Source: Gadus chalcogrammus | Lineage: Eukaryota > Chordata > Actinopteri > Gadiformes > Gadidae | Direction of reading: 5' to 3' | DNA length: 64,000 bases | NCBI RefSeq assembly: GCF_026213295.1 | Contig: NC_079426.1 | Span: forward strand, 21,095,139 to 21,159,138 | In this document: piece by piece, positions 1 through 12,456 of the stretch | Layout of the letters: the number at the start of each line of letters is the position of its first letter | How positions within the stretch are numbered: the stretch's first letter is position 1 | Notes under the pieces: generated by a model | Databases searched by the model: none | The model's input: only the letters and a program-made list of their open reading frames with translations | What the model was told of the DNA's origin: nothing | Position numbers and translations under genes: made by a program

Positions 1-2640
1 AAAGACACACAATGATAGTTTGGCAGACACTGTCAAAAACTGGCACATTGTCCGCCCAGGGGCCCTTACTCCTGGACCCTGGTCCCATCTTTTGGATCTA
101 AGGGACTAATGTTCAAAATCATTTTTGAAATAGGTCCAATATTGAGCGGGAATGCAACAACCTCTCTTCCTGTGGTTGAGAACTTCCTTGAATAGGTTCA
201 GGAATAGAATAGAGTGTGCTGTGTTGGACTACAGAAAGCGTAGCTTAGTGTTATCTAAAATTGGTTCAGGTAAATTAATCACCAACGGAATGTGCATGTT
301 GAATAAAAGACATGGGAACAGGTGAAAGATCACAGGATGAGTGGGGTTGGGGAGGGGGAGACTGTGAAAGACAGAGAGAGAATGAGGGGGGAGAGGTGAA
401 AGAGGGAGAGAGAGACAGAGAGATAAAGATACATTGATTAAGAGATTGACGTGGAGATCTATACACCCTCCATATATATTTTGTCTGGTACAACGACAGA
501 CAGAGAGGTCTAGCGATGGAAATATGCAGGGATGTGTCTAAACCCACCACATTTCCCCCATTTCCCACCCTCCTCCGCGATGTGAGAAAACCAACCATAA
601 TTTCCCATATTTGTTGTCCTATCACCAGAAGGAGGGTTGTGAGGTGTGCTGTCCTCACTTTAGGAGGGCAGCAACCATCAGGAGCTGATGGTTGCTGGAA
701 GCAATCTGGCAACACAGGGCTCAGAGATCGATAGACAAGCCGCTGAAATCCACAGCATACCAGCAGCACAGGATCACATGTCATTTCGGCTGAGGACGAA
801 TTGATCCAACAGATCTTCAGCCAGTTAATTAGACAGACAACTCTCCTCACACTAGTCTCAAACCTACTATATTTCTTTGCAATATAAACTATAAACTATT
901 AATAGCAATTAAAGTAGAGGTAGTTGCATTAAATGTTACTTTGGTAAATTGCACCTATATATATAGTTTAAGGATCTGGATGTTCATAGGCTGGTCGGTA
1001 CAAGAGGGATCGAACCCGGGACTCGATCCCTGGCTAAGGGAGCCCTCATACCCATGAAGAAAACGTTCTTCCTAGGTCCTTAATTGGCATCTTCTCCATC
1101 AAGACATCTACCGAGTGTATTTTGGTGAGGATCATTAGTGCAAAAATATCATGCAGAAAAGTTAGCTAATTAACGAATAACTATTAGCATCATGAGAGAT
1201 AGTTGGTCTTTCTGTAGTTCTGTCATTGTGCCGTATTTGCATCTACTTCTTTGATCACCTGTCACAACCAAGACACAAAGTGTAAGGCATTTCCAAACGA
1301 CTCCTCACCTTAGATGGTTTTTATTCTTTGGCCCAGGAGATGTGATCTCATTCATCTGTAGTTGAAGCCCTTTCAACTCTAACTTTGATTTAGGGAAATA
1401 CAAACTGAAGACGGCTTCATCGTTACCTACTATATGTCCACACCTGGTGTTTCCGAGCCCCCCTGAACCTAAAAGATAAATCCTGCTGTAAAACAACAGG
1501 CTTCAGGAGGAGAATGCAAAGAAAGGAGGTTTGCTTTGCTCAGAAAAGCTAAATTTCAAACTATAAAGGTGTCATTCTTGTTTTATTTTTTGTATGCTTT
1601 CTAAAACACATGTTCCAATTAGGCCAATCCCCATGTGGAAAGATCTAAGAGCCATGCCTGTGAAGGGTCTATGAGCAGCAGCAGCAGCCTCCGCAGTGAT
1701 GAGAGGCCTGTGTGTGTGATGCCGGTTGTCATACCGGGGATGCTACAAGGAGGCAGTGCGCTGCGCTGCATCTGATGTTGTTTGTGTACGATCAACTCTA
1801 TTTTGACAAGGGGTTCACCCCCCTTTCCTAGCTGTTCCTCCCACTGGGGGCGTTCGACCACTGTGCTCTGCTGCCGTCTGTCTGTCTGTCTGCACATACG
1901 GACAGGCATGACACATAGCATTTAACTTGAAATATAAAGTATTAGAATTACCTTGAATATATTGTGTTTTTTTATTCGTTTTTTCAGTACGTAAGCTTTT
2001 CTTTTTCATTGGAACAGTCAACAATGACAATGATATTGTACATTATTCGTTCGGTAAAGGTCTGGATACTTTTACTTGTATGAGTTTAATTTCCTCTGTA
2101 AACATTTGAATATTAATCAGGATGTTGTAATAGGAATTAAAGAGACATTTTGATTTAGAGAGTTGAATGTTAGATGTTCCTTTTCTGCGCTTTAGAGTAT
2201 GGCACTAAAACTAAAAAAACACCCAAGGCTACCATATAATATTCAGGATGCCTTAGATTTTGTGGTTATTATTAAAGAAAATGTCAATATTTTACAATAT
2301 TCAAGACAAAATACATCAACAAATATGTGTTTCTGATAACTGGGCACATTTTAGTTGAACACATACGGGACTGGAATTTATGTACTATCACATTCATAGT
2401 CTGGTATTCCACAACATAAAAAGATACTTCTCAAAGTACATAGACAGCTATTACAGAAACTGATTGCAGAATTCTTTGCATCATGGATGCGATATACAAA
2501 TGCATATCAGAAAAGTAATCTGTTGACTTCATAATTGATAACAAATGGGCAGTATGATCACACCTGGTGATGAGTCCCCTGCAGTGGTACTCGTCACTCT
2601 GGGAAATCGGAATAAAATACATCAAACAGGTGGGACGGGT
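1..2640. other. Unique intronic sequence with a tRNA-like box
   Basis: No coding signal is seen on either strand. At 1007-1022 the minus strand reads GGGTTCGATCCC, a match to the tRNA/SINE internal promoter B box (GGTTCRANYCC). A full tRNA fold is not evident, so at most this is a decayed tRNA-derived SINE. Sequence from 1930 to 2450 is AT-rich and featureless. Confidence 0.4.
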
Positions 2641-2645
2641 GTGCT

Positions 2646-2806
<161 letters not shown>

Positions 2807-3162
2807 ACCAAAACCTGGATGCTTGCATAACTTGAGCTGTATTTGGAGAGCATTCCCAACAGACACCTCCCCCCTCATATAATTGGCTATGGATATGGTG
2901 AGTGGCATCCATACACTCCACCAGCTCCTGCTCAGAGAGCAAAGGGTGCCGGCGAGTCTCTGATGGATGATGTTCATTTTTAAAGCTGTGTCCAACACTT
3001 CAGCTGAAAACCAACCACTCTCTTTTTTTGGAATATTTGGGAAGGAGGGGCTATATGGTTTTAATTTAAAATCCAGACATGTCAGAGATAGATGATATCT
3101 CCTGTACTTCTCTTGGCAGGCTGAGAGCAAGCAGGGTTGAAATCCAAGGGGAGGCAAGAAGG

Positions 3163-3490
3163 ATGGATAGAGAGGAGGTGGTGGAGCAGGCGGAGGAGGA
3201 GGGGTTGATGGAGGAGGTGCTGGTGGAGGAGGAGTAGGGATGGATAGAGGAGGAGGTGGTGGAGCAGGCGGAGGAGGAGGGGTTGATGGAGGAGGTGCTG
3301 GTGGAGGAGGAGTAGGGATGGATAGAGGAGGAGGTGGTGGAGCAGGCGGAGGAGGAGGGGTTGATGGAGGAGGTGCTGGTGGAGGAGGAGTAGGGATGGA
3401 TAGAGGAGGAGGTGGTGGAGCAGGCGGAGGAGGAGGGGGTGATGGAGGAGGTGCTGGTGGAGGAGGAGTAGGGATGGATAGAGGAGGAGG
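3163..3490. repeat. 78-bp minisatellite, about 4 copies
   Basis: The anchor ATGGATAGAG recurs at 3163, 3240, 3318, 3396 and 3474, giving a period of 77 then 78 bp. Units are purine-rich (GGAGGAGG, GGTGGTGG, GTTGATGG). Because 78 is a multiple of three, the array is open in several frames on both strands and gives Gly-rich plus-strand and Ser/Leu-rich minus-strand ORFs that are not genes. Confidence 0.95.
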
Positions 3491-3658
3491 ACAGAGGAGA
3501 AGGAGGAATGGAGAGAGTTCCTGCAGAGTGCAGCCTTATAAGGGAAGGAATAGGCAAAGAGGGCCATGATATGGATATGGTCCAGATCGCTGACAGAGGC
3601 AGATGAGAGGATAGGTAGGAAGTGGGGGGGGGAGAGGGAGAGTGAGACAAAGATAGAG

Positions 3659-3661
<3 letters not shown>

Positions 3662-3750
<89 letters not shown>
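3662..3750. repeat. (GA)n microsatellite
   Basis: About 89 bp of pure GA: a homopurine tract on the plus strand with mirror symmetry. Confidence 0.97.
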
Positions 3751-3752
<2 letters not shown>

Positions 3753-4189
3753 TAGAGTTGGAAAGTGACGAAAATCAGGGGGATTCGAGAGCAAATGTCA
3801 ACACAATGGGACCAGTTGTGTCTGGAAGTGGATGAAAAGAGGCCATGATGAAAAGGTTCACAGAATCTAAGTGGTGAGAAGGCAACAAGCGTATACTGCA
3901 CCTGGAGTTGCTGGTCTGAACTGATTGTAAGTGGTGCTGATGTTACTTGGGGGAGGGGGGGGGTGGAGGACGGGCTGGGTGGGGGCTAGGCTATGAGGTC
4001 ATGACTATGACCTCATAGCCTATCATAGCCAGCTAATGATGACTTAATGACTGGACAATCCACTCCAGGCTCATTTACCAGCGCATGACTTCCTCTTGCT
4101 GGCTCATTATTTGGCAAGATGAGAACAATGGATCAGTGTGGTCGGACACACTAATCCCAACTGCTCCGCCCCTCTACCCGGCCTCACTG

Positions 4190-4450
4190 GGAACTGTCTC
4201 ACTGGGGAACTGTGTCACTGGGGAACAGTTTCACTGGGGAATTGTCTCAGTGTTTCACTGGGGAACTGTCTCACTGGGGAACTGTCTCACTGGGGAACTG
4301 TCTCACTGGGGAACTATCACTGGGAAATGTCTCACTGGGGAACTCTCTGACTGTCTAACTGGAGAACAGTTTCACTGACGAACAGTTTTACTGGTCAACT
4401 GTCTCTCTGGGGAACTGTCTCTCTGGTGACCTGTCTCACTGTTGAACTGT
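4190..4450. repeat. About 16-bp minisatellite (CACTGGGGAACTGTCT-like)
   Basis: Roughly 16 diverged units of about 15-16 bp contain ACTGGGGAACTGTCTC, with increasing divergence toward 4450. No coding role is seen. Confidence 0.9.
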
Positions 4451-4891
4451 CTCTCTGGGGTTCAACAGTTTCAGTGAATCACCACCACGGATGGATGCCA
4501 ACGTTGAATTTAATCTTGTGGTTTATTGCAACCGTTCAATAATAACAAAATTAAAACAAGGAAGATACTTAAAAATACTTTATTTACTTAAAAAGAAAAA
4601 TCGGATTGTTCATATTCTTTGCATGCTTTCCAATGTAGGCCATATTCCTCAAATTGAATCTTAAAGCAGCGGAATGAAGCCAATATTTAGTCCATTAATT
4701 GCATCTTCTTAACTAAGTTCACTCTATCATTTTCATTACAATTGAATAACTTGTATTGAACACTGTAGAGTCCCCCTATTTGTGGAACTCTCCGTAGGAC
4801 TGACGATGCCAGCCTGTTCTTGTTTTCAGTGGTTATTGTAAGCTTTTATGCTCTCCCAGTCTCCCTCCCTGTCTCGGTCTCGGTCTCGGTC

Positions 4892-4946
<55 letters not shown>

Positions 4947-5730
4947 CTGTTCATGTCTCTGTCCTCTCCCCTCTTTTTGTATCTTCTTCAGTTTAATGTC
5001 GTTGCATCACATCCCATTGTGTTCGTATTCTGGAGGTAGTGGGGGACGTGAATGATATAATAATAATAATAAAAATAATAATAGACTGCAGCTTGATAGG
5101 AGCTATAACTTAATTAAGCCAATGTTAAAATCAGGCCTTAAATCTGCCTCATCCCGTCTTAGAAGCTGAAGAGTGGGTTTTCATTGCTCGGTTCTACAAC
5201 TACGCCTGTCGAAATTTTGCACTGAAGTAACAAAAAGCAGGACAGAAGAGGGTAGCCAGAGATGAAATGAGCAGTGGCCTCCAGTGCCTAAGCCACCCAT
5301 TTGGCCTATCGACGCAGAGCCCATGATGCACCGCCGAGCCTTGAGTTATTTTACAAGGCTGCCAGACAAATGCATCAGGTTAGGTTGTGCTTTCTTCCTA
5401 TTAGGGCAAGCGGGAATGAGCAGAGGGGGCTGATTATGATAAAGAGCAGAGAGGGTCTGCAGGGTTATGTTGTGGTGTCTTTAGATAGCAATCCACAACC
5501 TTTCAAAACAAAGTCACAAAGTGCTTTTTACAAAAGTCTCTGTGAGTGTGTGTGTGTTTGAGGAGAACAGTTGTGTGTCTGTCTGTGGGTCTGGAGGGGG
5601 TTGTGTGTTTGTGTGTGGAAAGGGTTTTTGTGTGTGTGTATGTGTCTGGTGGGTTTCTGTGTGTAAGGAGAGGAGAGCGGTCGTGTGTGGAGGGGGGTTG
5701 TGTTTGTGTGTGTGGGTGCGTGCGTGTGCA
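4450..5730. other. Unique intronic sequence with short CT repeat
   Basis: A (CGGTCT)4 to (CT)n tract lies at 4869-4940 and an (AAT)n-like tract near 5060-5080. The rest is unique sequence without supported exons; G/T-rich degenerate repeat begins near 5540. Confidence 0.6.
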
Positions 5731-5734
5731 AGGG

Positions 5735-5760
5735 GGTTGTGTGTGTGTGTGTGTGTGTGT

Positions 5761-5815
<55 letters not shown>

Positions 5816-5821
5816 GGGGGG
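5735..5821. repeat. (GT)n microsatellite with terminal G run
   Basis: (GT)n with one C interruption, ending in a run of about 8 G. Degenerate GT-rich sequence extends upstream to 5540. Confidence 0.93.
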
Positions 5822-6186
5822 CGGGGTGGTGTTGTGGAGGTACTCTGGAATCAAGGCAACATGATTATGGTTATGGTGACTCATAAACAAAACTCTTTTA
5901 CCAGACTGGGCATCATAACGTTGATTCGTAGTTTAAATTATTAGTTACTTTTTTCATTCTTTCCCTTTTTTCTTCTTCCTTTAGACCTCGTCGTCTGGGT
6001 CAATTTATGCCAGCTGCCCTGATGTCAGGGTGTCTTAATGTATGTGCGTGGTTGCAGGATTAAAGAATTATCTCACCTATAAATTCAACTGGCAAGCACA
6101 ACCTCCCTGTTGACTTTTCAACACTTTCACTGAAATATATTTTCAATCAGCTGTGTTTATGTATATGCTTGCATGCACTTGTATGC

Positions 6187-6500
6187 ATGTGTGTGTGTGT
6201 GTGTGTGTGTGTGTTTGTGTTTGTGTGGTTAGTGAGTGTTTCCCAGATGCCTGACTGTGGTTTATAGATATTCATTACAGAGCCATTACAGCAGAGGTTG
6301 CACAGGACGGTGAGGGTGTGTGTGTGTGTCCATGTGTGTTAGTGTGTGTGCGTGTGTTTTATCTGCCAATGCATAAAACACATTAAAGCCGTAATACCTT
6401 CACACATATGCACGTTTTCTGTCACAGACACACACACACACACACACACTCTCACACACACACACACATACACAAACACACACACACACACACGATGCAT
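6187..6500. repeat. Short (GT)n and (CA)n runs
   Basis: (GT)n at 6187-6225 and 6318-6357, then (CA)n-rich sequence at 6425-6495. The two orientations face each other across about 70 bp. Confidence 0.85.
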
Positions 6501-7270
6501 TGGTATCTCATCTGACGTCTGAGGAATGAATGCATCTATCAGCCACCCGCCTGATGGAGCAGTGCGCCTGGTGTGCTGTGGACGAGCTGATGTGAAACAA
6601 CTCACTCACACACTCTCCTATCTACCACTTCCCTGCACAATTGAATCACCGCCAGTCAAACAGAGCCATTCACAGCACCGCCGTCACGCCACTCGCCAAG
6701 GAGATTCACTCGTAATTCACACTTTATTAAAAATGAGAGGGACATCGGCGAAACCCAAATAGATTGTGTGTGTGTGTGTGGCGTCATGTCGTGTGCGTTT
6801 GGACCATACAAAGTTTCATTAAACTGCACGCACTCCAGCCCCCCTCCCCCGCTCTCTTCCTCTGCTCGGTAATGAAGCAATCACATATTCCCTAGGATGG
6901 TCGATAGTATTGATCGGGATAGCTGATTGCACGATGCAATGGTAACCCTGGGTTTCTATGCCTCAGGGTGCAGTTCGACACAACGCCGGGCCAATTGACA
7001 TGTTTATTTGTTTAGCGCCTCATTCTATCTTCACCGTCACTAGAAAATACCAACCAGCTCTTTAACAAATGCAACGAGGACACTGATTATCTTCTTCAGT
7101 CGTGATTCAAACACCAGATTGCGATGTAAATGTTATGTATTGTGCAACAATAGCAACTTTATGAGAAGAGAAAGTCATTGTCATTTTTTATGTACGGTAG
7201 GACTGTTGAACATTACTCTGGAAGCTCTGTAATGAACCGGCCCCAGCCCATCAAGGCACAAGCATTGCTC
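6500..7270. other. Unique intronic sequence
   Basis: Complex, non-repetitive sequence without a supported exon, unusually free of repeats for this intron (especially 6870-7180). It is a candidate for conserved non-coding DNA, but this cannot be tested here. Confidence 0.4.
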
Positions 7271-7311
7271 CTACTTAAAAAAAAAACACCGCCCAACTAT
7301 GCACACGCCAA

Positions 7312-7387
7312 AACACACACACACACACACACACAATCGCTCGCACACACACACACACACACAAACATATGCACACATGCACACACA

Positions 7388-7426
<39 letters not shown>

Positions 7427-7431
7427 CCCCC

Positions 7432-7505
<74 letters not shown>
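7312..7505. repeat. Compound (CA)n microsatellite
   Basis: About 190 bp of CA repeat interrupted by TCGCTCG, AACATATGC and a TACCCCCCCCC block at 7423-7434. Confidence 0.96.
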
Positions 7506-7506
<1 letters not shown>

Positions 7507-7744
7507 TCACTCCCGTGAAAGAGGAACACATTAATTGGGTGATGCATTCCCTCTACTGTGGTAAAATAGGTTTTAAGGATGAAGAGAAAAGGTTATTCAT
7601 ATGGTTTTGTTTTGTCATTGTTGTTTTTAATCCTCTCCGTGTTTCTTTCCATGCCCACCACACAGTTTGAATTGTTTTCTTTCCTTTGGCTGATATGAAG
7701 GGGTATTTTCTAATGAAGGTGAAGGGTTGTGCAAGGCCACTGTG

Positions 7745-8030
7745 TTTGTTTGCGTGCGTGTGTGTGTGTGTCTTTGTTTGCGTGCGTGTCTGTGTGTCTG
7801 TATTCGCCTGGGTTGAGTTTAAGTCACTGTTTGCCGTCTGGATGCGCCTTAGAGATTATAGCAACCAATCTGATGTAATGAACATCAGGGCGAAACACAC
7901 ACACACACACACACACACACACCGTCACAGATGCACACACACACATGCAAACACACAGACACACACACACAAACTCGGCCCACGCACGCACACGCACACA
8001 CTCACACACGCACACACAAACATACACACA
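7745..8030. repeat. Degenerate (GT)n followed by (CA)n
   Basis: GT/CGTG-rich sequence at 7745-7800 and CA-rich sequence at 7895-8030 with many interruptions. About 95 bp of unique sequence lies between. Confidence 0.85.
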
Positions 8031-8950
8031 ATGTATGAATCAGCTTGCATATATATATAACTATATATATAAATAACAATAAAAATATACATTGATTCAG
8101 AAAACTACATTCATGCATACTAGATCCTAGATACAGGACAACCTGGCCCTAGGGTTTTTAAATGTGATCACAGAATAAGATGCATACAAAAAAACTGTGT
8201 CGATACTGGAGATCATATCATATGTATCTAATTAAATATCTTCATATTATATCACAAATAAGTCATATAATAAGACTAGCCTCATTCCATTCAGCACATA
8301 ATAAAATGTGAATAAGGGGAACAACAGAGTAAAATTAGAGCTCTGCTGAGAAGGGTCTTCTCTGCAGGGATCCACTCTGCCCTGTAGGAGACAATCACTA
8401 CTTTGTTTTCGCCGATGCAGATACTTGTAGTTGACAATCAGTAACTTTCCTGTGGAAAGTGCTGAATTTACATTGGTATTCCCCCTGGTGTATTGAGAGC
8501 AGTAGAGTGCAGGTATATCCTGCTGCTCTGCAATCAAAGCCCAGCCTTGCTCCAGACTCGCCCTGCCGTGAACCTGTATCGCAGGGTTGAGCGACTTGGA
8601 CTAGATGAAATAAGCCACAAACAGATCTGGTCGGCTAAAGCAGTAGACGTGCTTTTAAATCATAGAACTGGATCAAACAGGGATGCTCGGGGTCTCAGAA
8701 AGACGTTCATGAGAAGAGTACACGCTCTTCTATGATATATGAGTTCTGTCATTTTGTGAAGACAATCCTAATAAATAAATACCAATGAAAACTTCTACCC
8801 TGAAGGGGTATCGTGAGAGAATAGGAGCAAAGCATTTATAATTCAACACGTTGGATATAAAGGTAGCTACATTTTAAGATTCCTACAAGATTCCCTTCAG
8901 TCTCTTAATTTCTCTCTCATCGAAAAAATGAAAGGATTATGGGATCAGGA
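8031..8950. other. Unique AT-rich intronic sequence
   Basis: Starts with a TATATA-rich patch (8048-8080). Nothing else is supported in this stretch. Confidence 0.5.
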
Positions 8951-8963
8951 CTGCAGATATTGG

Positions 8964-8965
<2 letters not shown>

Positions 8966-9053
<88 letters not shown>

Positions 9054-9058
9054 GAAAA
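8966..9058. repeat. (GA)n microsatellite
   Basis: About 93 bp of GA repeat with a GG phase shift near 9013 and AA interruptions near the end. Confidence 0.95.
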
Positions 9059-9281
9059 GGTAAAGCGAGGTAGTGAATGGCAGGATATAAGTCCTCAGGG
9101 TGCTGTGAGTGGCCCAGAGATGTTTGGTTTGTGCTTAGAGCTAAGTGGGGTCTGTAGCTACTGATGTATATTTAACTAGTCTTCTGCTCCCCATAACAAC
9201 CCTGTCTGGGATGTTTAAAGAATCCTTAAACCTTTAATCTCCAAATCTTTAAGGGAATACGTTTGTATTTATCTGCACATG

Positions 9282-9287
9282 TGTGTG

Positions 9288-9365
<78 letters not shown>
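9282..9365. repeat. (GT)n microsatellite, left member of a facing pair
   Basis: About 84 bp of GT. It faces the (CA)n array at 9450-9529 across about 85 bp of unique sequence. Confidence 0.97.
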
Positions 9366-9368
<3 letters not shown>

Positions 9369-9444
9369 CATGCGTTTCCATTATGAGTGTGGCTTTACAG
9401 GTCCATATGTTTTCTTTCAGTCATTCATCATCTCAACCAGATTC

Positions 9445-9449
<5 letters not shown>

Positions 9450-9529
<80 letters not shown>
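9450..9529. repeat. (CA)n microsatellite, right member of a facing pair
   Basis: About 80 bp of pure CA, complementary in orientation to the GT array at 9282-9365. Confidence 0.97.
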
Positions 9530-10255
9530 CAAATGTACAACTCTACAACTTCATAGCAGTACAACAAACAAACCAAACAGAGGCGTGAGTTGAGATGTCT
9601 CTGTGAGGGGGAGGTGTATCCTAGATACAGGCCACCCTGGGGCCAGGTTGAATAACACTACCCCTGATGATTACCTACCTGGTGGATCCATTCAGCCCAC
9701 CAAGGCCTAGGCGGGCCCCAGAGGGGCTCCAGGGAGGCCCCGGTAGGCCAGGCCCTGCTCTGCATTCATCCACACATACGTTCACCCCACAGTCCATCTC
9801 CCCAGCAAACACTAATCCCGCCATTCCCCATCAGCGCCAGGGACTACTAAACAGCCACTCCTGGCGTTATTCACAGCCATCTATTCTGTAGAGCACGTCT
9901 GATGGAAGCAGGAGAACCAAACAACCGCAGACACATCAACGCTTTCTGTTTTTTTGTTTTTTGGTTCTGCTCATTTGTCAGCCTCATTGTCCCTAAGTTT
10001 TGTTCGTTATTTTCCTCCGGATTGGAGAGTGTTTTGTCGTCTTCCATTGCTCTCTGTCGGCCTGGCTCCAACTCAGCTCCTAGTCTCTCCTGTGTCTTGT
10101 CCTTCATCTTGTCCTTTTTGTCCATTTGCTTTTTTCTTGCTTGTTCGCTCTCTCTTCTCTGGTTATTCCGTGTTACAGAGCCAATTCCCCTGTTTTGTCT
10201 TGATTGTGTGCCGCTCTCTCAATGCACTGTTGTTCAGTGGGTGTACCTGTACGTG
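9530..10255. other. Unique intronic sequence
   Basis: GC-richer unique sequence (9660-9900) followed by T-rich sequence. The 262-codon plus-strand ORF starting at 9902 is mostly GT repeat downstream and is not supported as a gene. Confidence 0.5.
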
Positions 10256-10430
<175 letters not shown>

Positions 10431-10721
10431 TGGTATTGTATACCTCTGTTTACGTGCTAAATATTACATTAAATATCAATGCCATTTTATCTATTAATTC
10501 TAACATAAGCCATGGGAATAAAATGGCAGAAATGAAAGGTGACTGCCATGGGGTGAAAAGGCTAAGAACAAAAAGGAAATCAGCTCATAACAACGGAGAG
10601 ATCTCATTGGCTCTCAGCTGCTCTCATCAGAGCTACATACTACACTGCATGGTTCTTATTGATTGGGGAAAAGGATGGACTCAGATGTAAAACAGAAGGT
10701 ATAGGATGGACAAAGAAGTGG

Positions 10722-10940
<219 letters not shown>

Positions 10941-11021
10941 GTGTCTGTGCGACACAGAGAGAGGGCTAGACAGAGTGAGAGGGACAAATGACCGGAGGTT
11001 ATATTAGAGAACCTCATATCT

Positions 11022-11158
<137 letters not shown>

Positions 11159-11159
11159 A

Positions 11160-12010
11160 AATTAACCAATCAACCAGGGACATTACTTCTTCCCGGAAGC
11201 CTCCCAATCTCTCCATCCATCTTTTTTATCCCTTTGCACATGAATACTTCATATCTGATACCCCCAAATAATTGTGACCAGAAAAACATAAATAAAAACA
11301 TAAATAAACCAGTTAAAGTGCCTCGTGGGCTGTTTAATATTGAACCACTAAAGGGAAATGTGCTGCGATTTAGCTCGGTGAGACACCCTACAGCTCATAA
11401 CATCGAGGCGTATTTTAAAGGAAGTATTCAGTGAAGGCATGGACTGATGCAGCTGAAGTGGCACTGCTAAGCCTCTCTCTTTACCGCATGCTGGAGCTGT
11501 CTAGGAGGCTGTAGTGGAATGGCATCCATTTAAAACCTCCATGTTGGCATCCATGTTGCATAGCTAGCTATGCAACATCAAACCAGGTCTAGAAATGGCG
11601 AAGGGTTATTGCTTAAAGTTGCCCTATTCAAACTCATCACGCTGCAGACCTTATTTTGAACCTTGCTGGCAAGCCACTCCAGCACACACTGGAATGTATG
11701 TCACCAGCGTGTTAAAGGTTTCCCGAGGTGAGGGAGGTGTAATCATATAATCATGGCTCCCGCTGAGAGCCAGTGATTGGCTGATGGCTTTGATTGCTGG
11801 GGCATGATTGGTTTAATTTGGGCCATTGTATGTAGTTGGCCTAACTGGGTACCCTAATCACAGTCAATTCACAGTTTTCCGGTTTCCCGAATACCTAAGT
11901 TATCTTTGAAGAACAAAGGAAGAAAGAAAGAAAGAAAAAACGAAAAACAACGGAAACAAAGAGTAACATGTTGAATGAATCCTTTAAAACACATTCATTC
12001 ATTTGGTTAG
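11160..12010. other. Unique intronic sequence
   Basis: Non-repetitive apart from a short (GAAA)n at 11921-11940. Several ATTGG/CCAAT-like motifs cluster at 11770-11815, without a gene nearby. Confidence 0.45.
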
Positions 12011-12024
12011 AGTATACTTAAAGA

Positions 12025-12073
12025 CACACACAAACAGACACACACACAGACACACAACCCACACAAAAACACA

Positions 12074-12116
<43 letters not shown>

Positions 12117-12205
12117 TACCACACACAGACACAGTCACAGACACAGTTACACACAGACACACACACACACACTCTCACACACACATGCACAACCACACAC
12201 GCACA

Positions 12206-12255
<50 letters not shown>

Positions 12256-12336
12256 TAGCTATGCAAAGGTTCGAACCACAATGTATAAAGTATATTCCCA
12301 GACACACACACACACACACAGACACACACAGACACA

Positions 12337-12382
<46 letters not shown>

Positions 12383-12404
12383 ACACAAAACACACACACA
12401 AACA

Positions 12405-12442
<38 letters not shown>

Positions 12443-12456
12443 TACACTCTGTGCCC
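12025..12456. repeat. Long compound CA-rich repeat
   Basis: Over 400 bp of (CA)n with CAGACA, CACCACA and CAAACA variants, broken by about 45 bp of unique sequence at 12252-12298. The Thr/His and Val/Cys ORFs across it are repeat artefacts. Confidence 0.95.

Noticed and set aside
1000..1075. tRNA gene
   Set aside because: A B-box-like GGGTTCGATCCC is present on the minus strand, but no convincing A box at the right spacing or cloverleaf.
3066..3794. 242-codon Ser/Leu-rich minus-strand ORF
   Set aside because: It spans a (GA)n array and the 78-bp minisatellite; no gene features are present.
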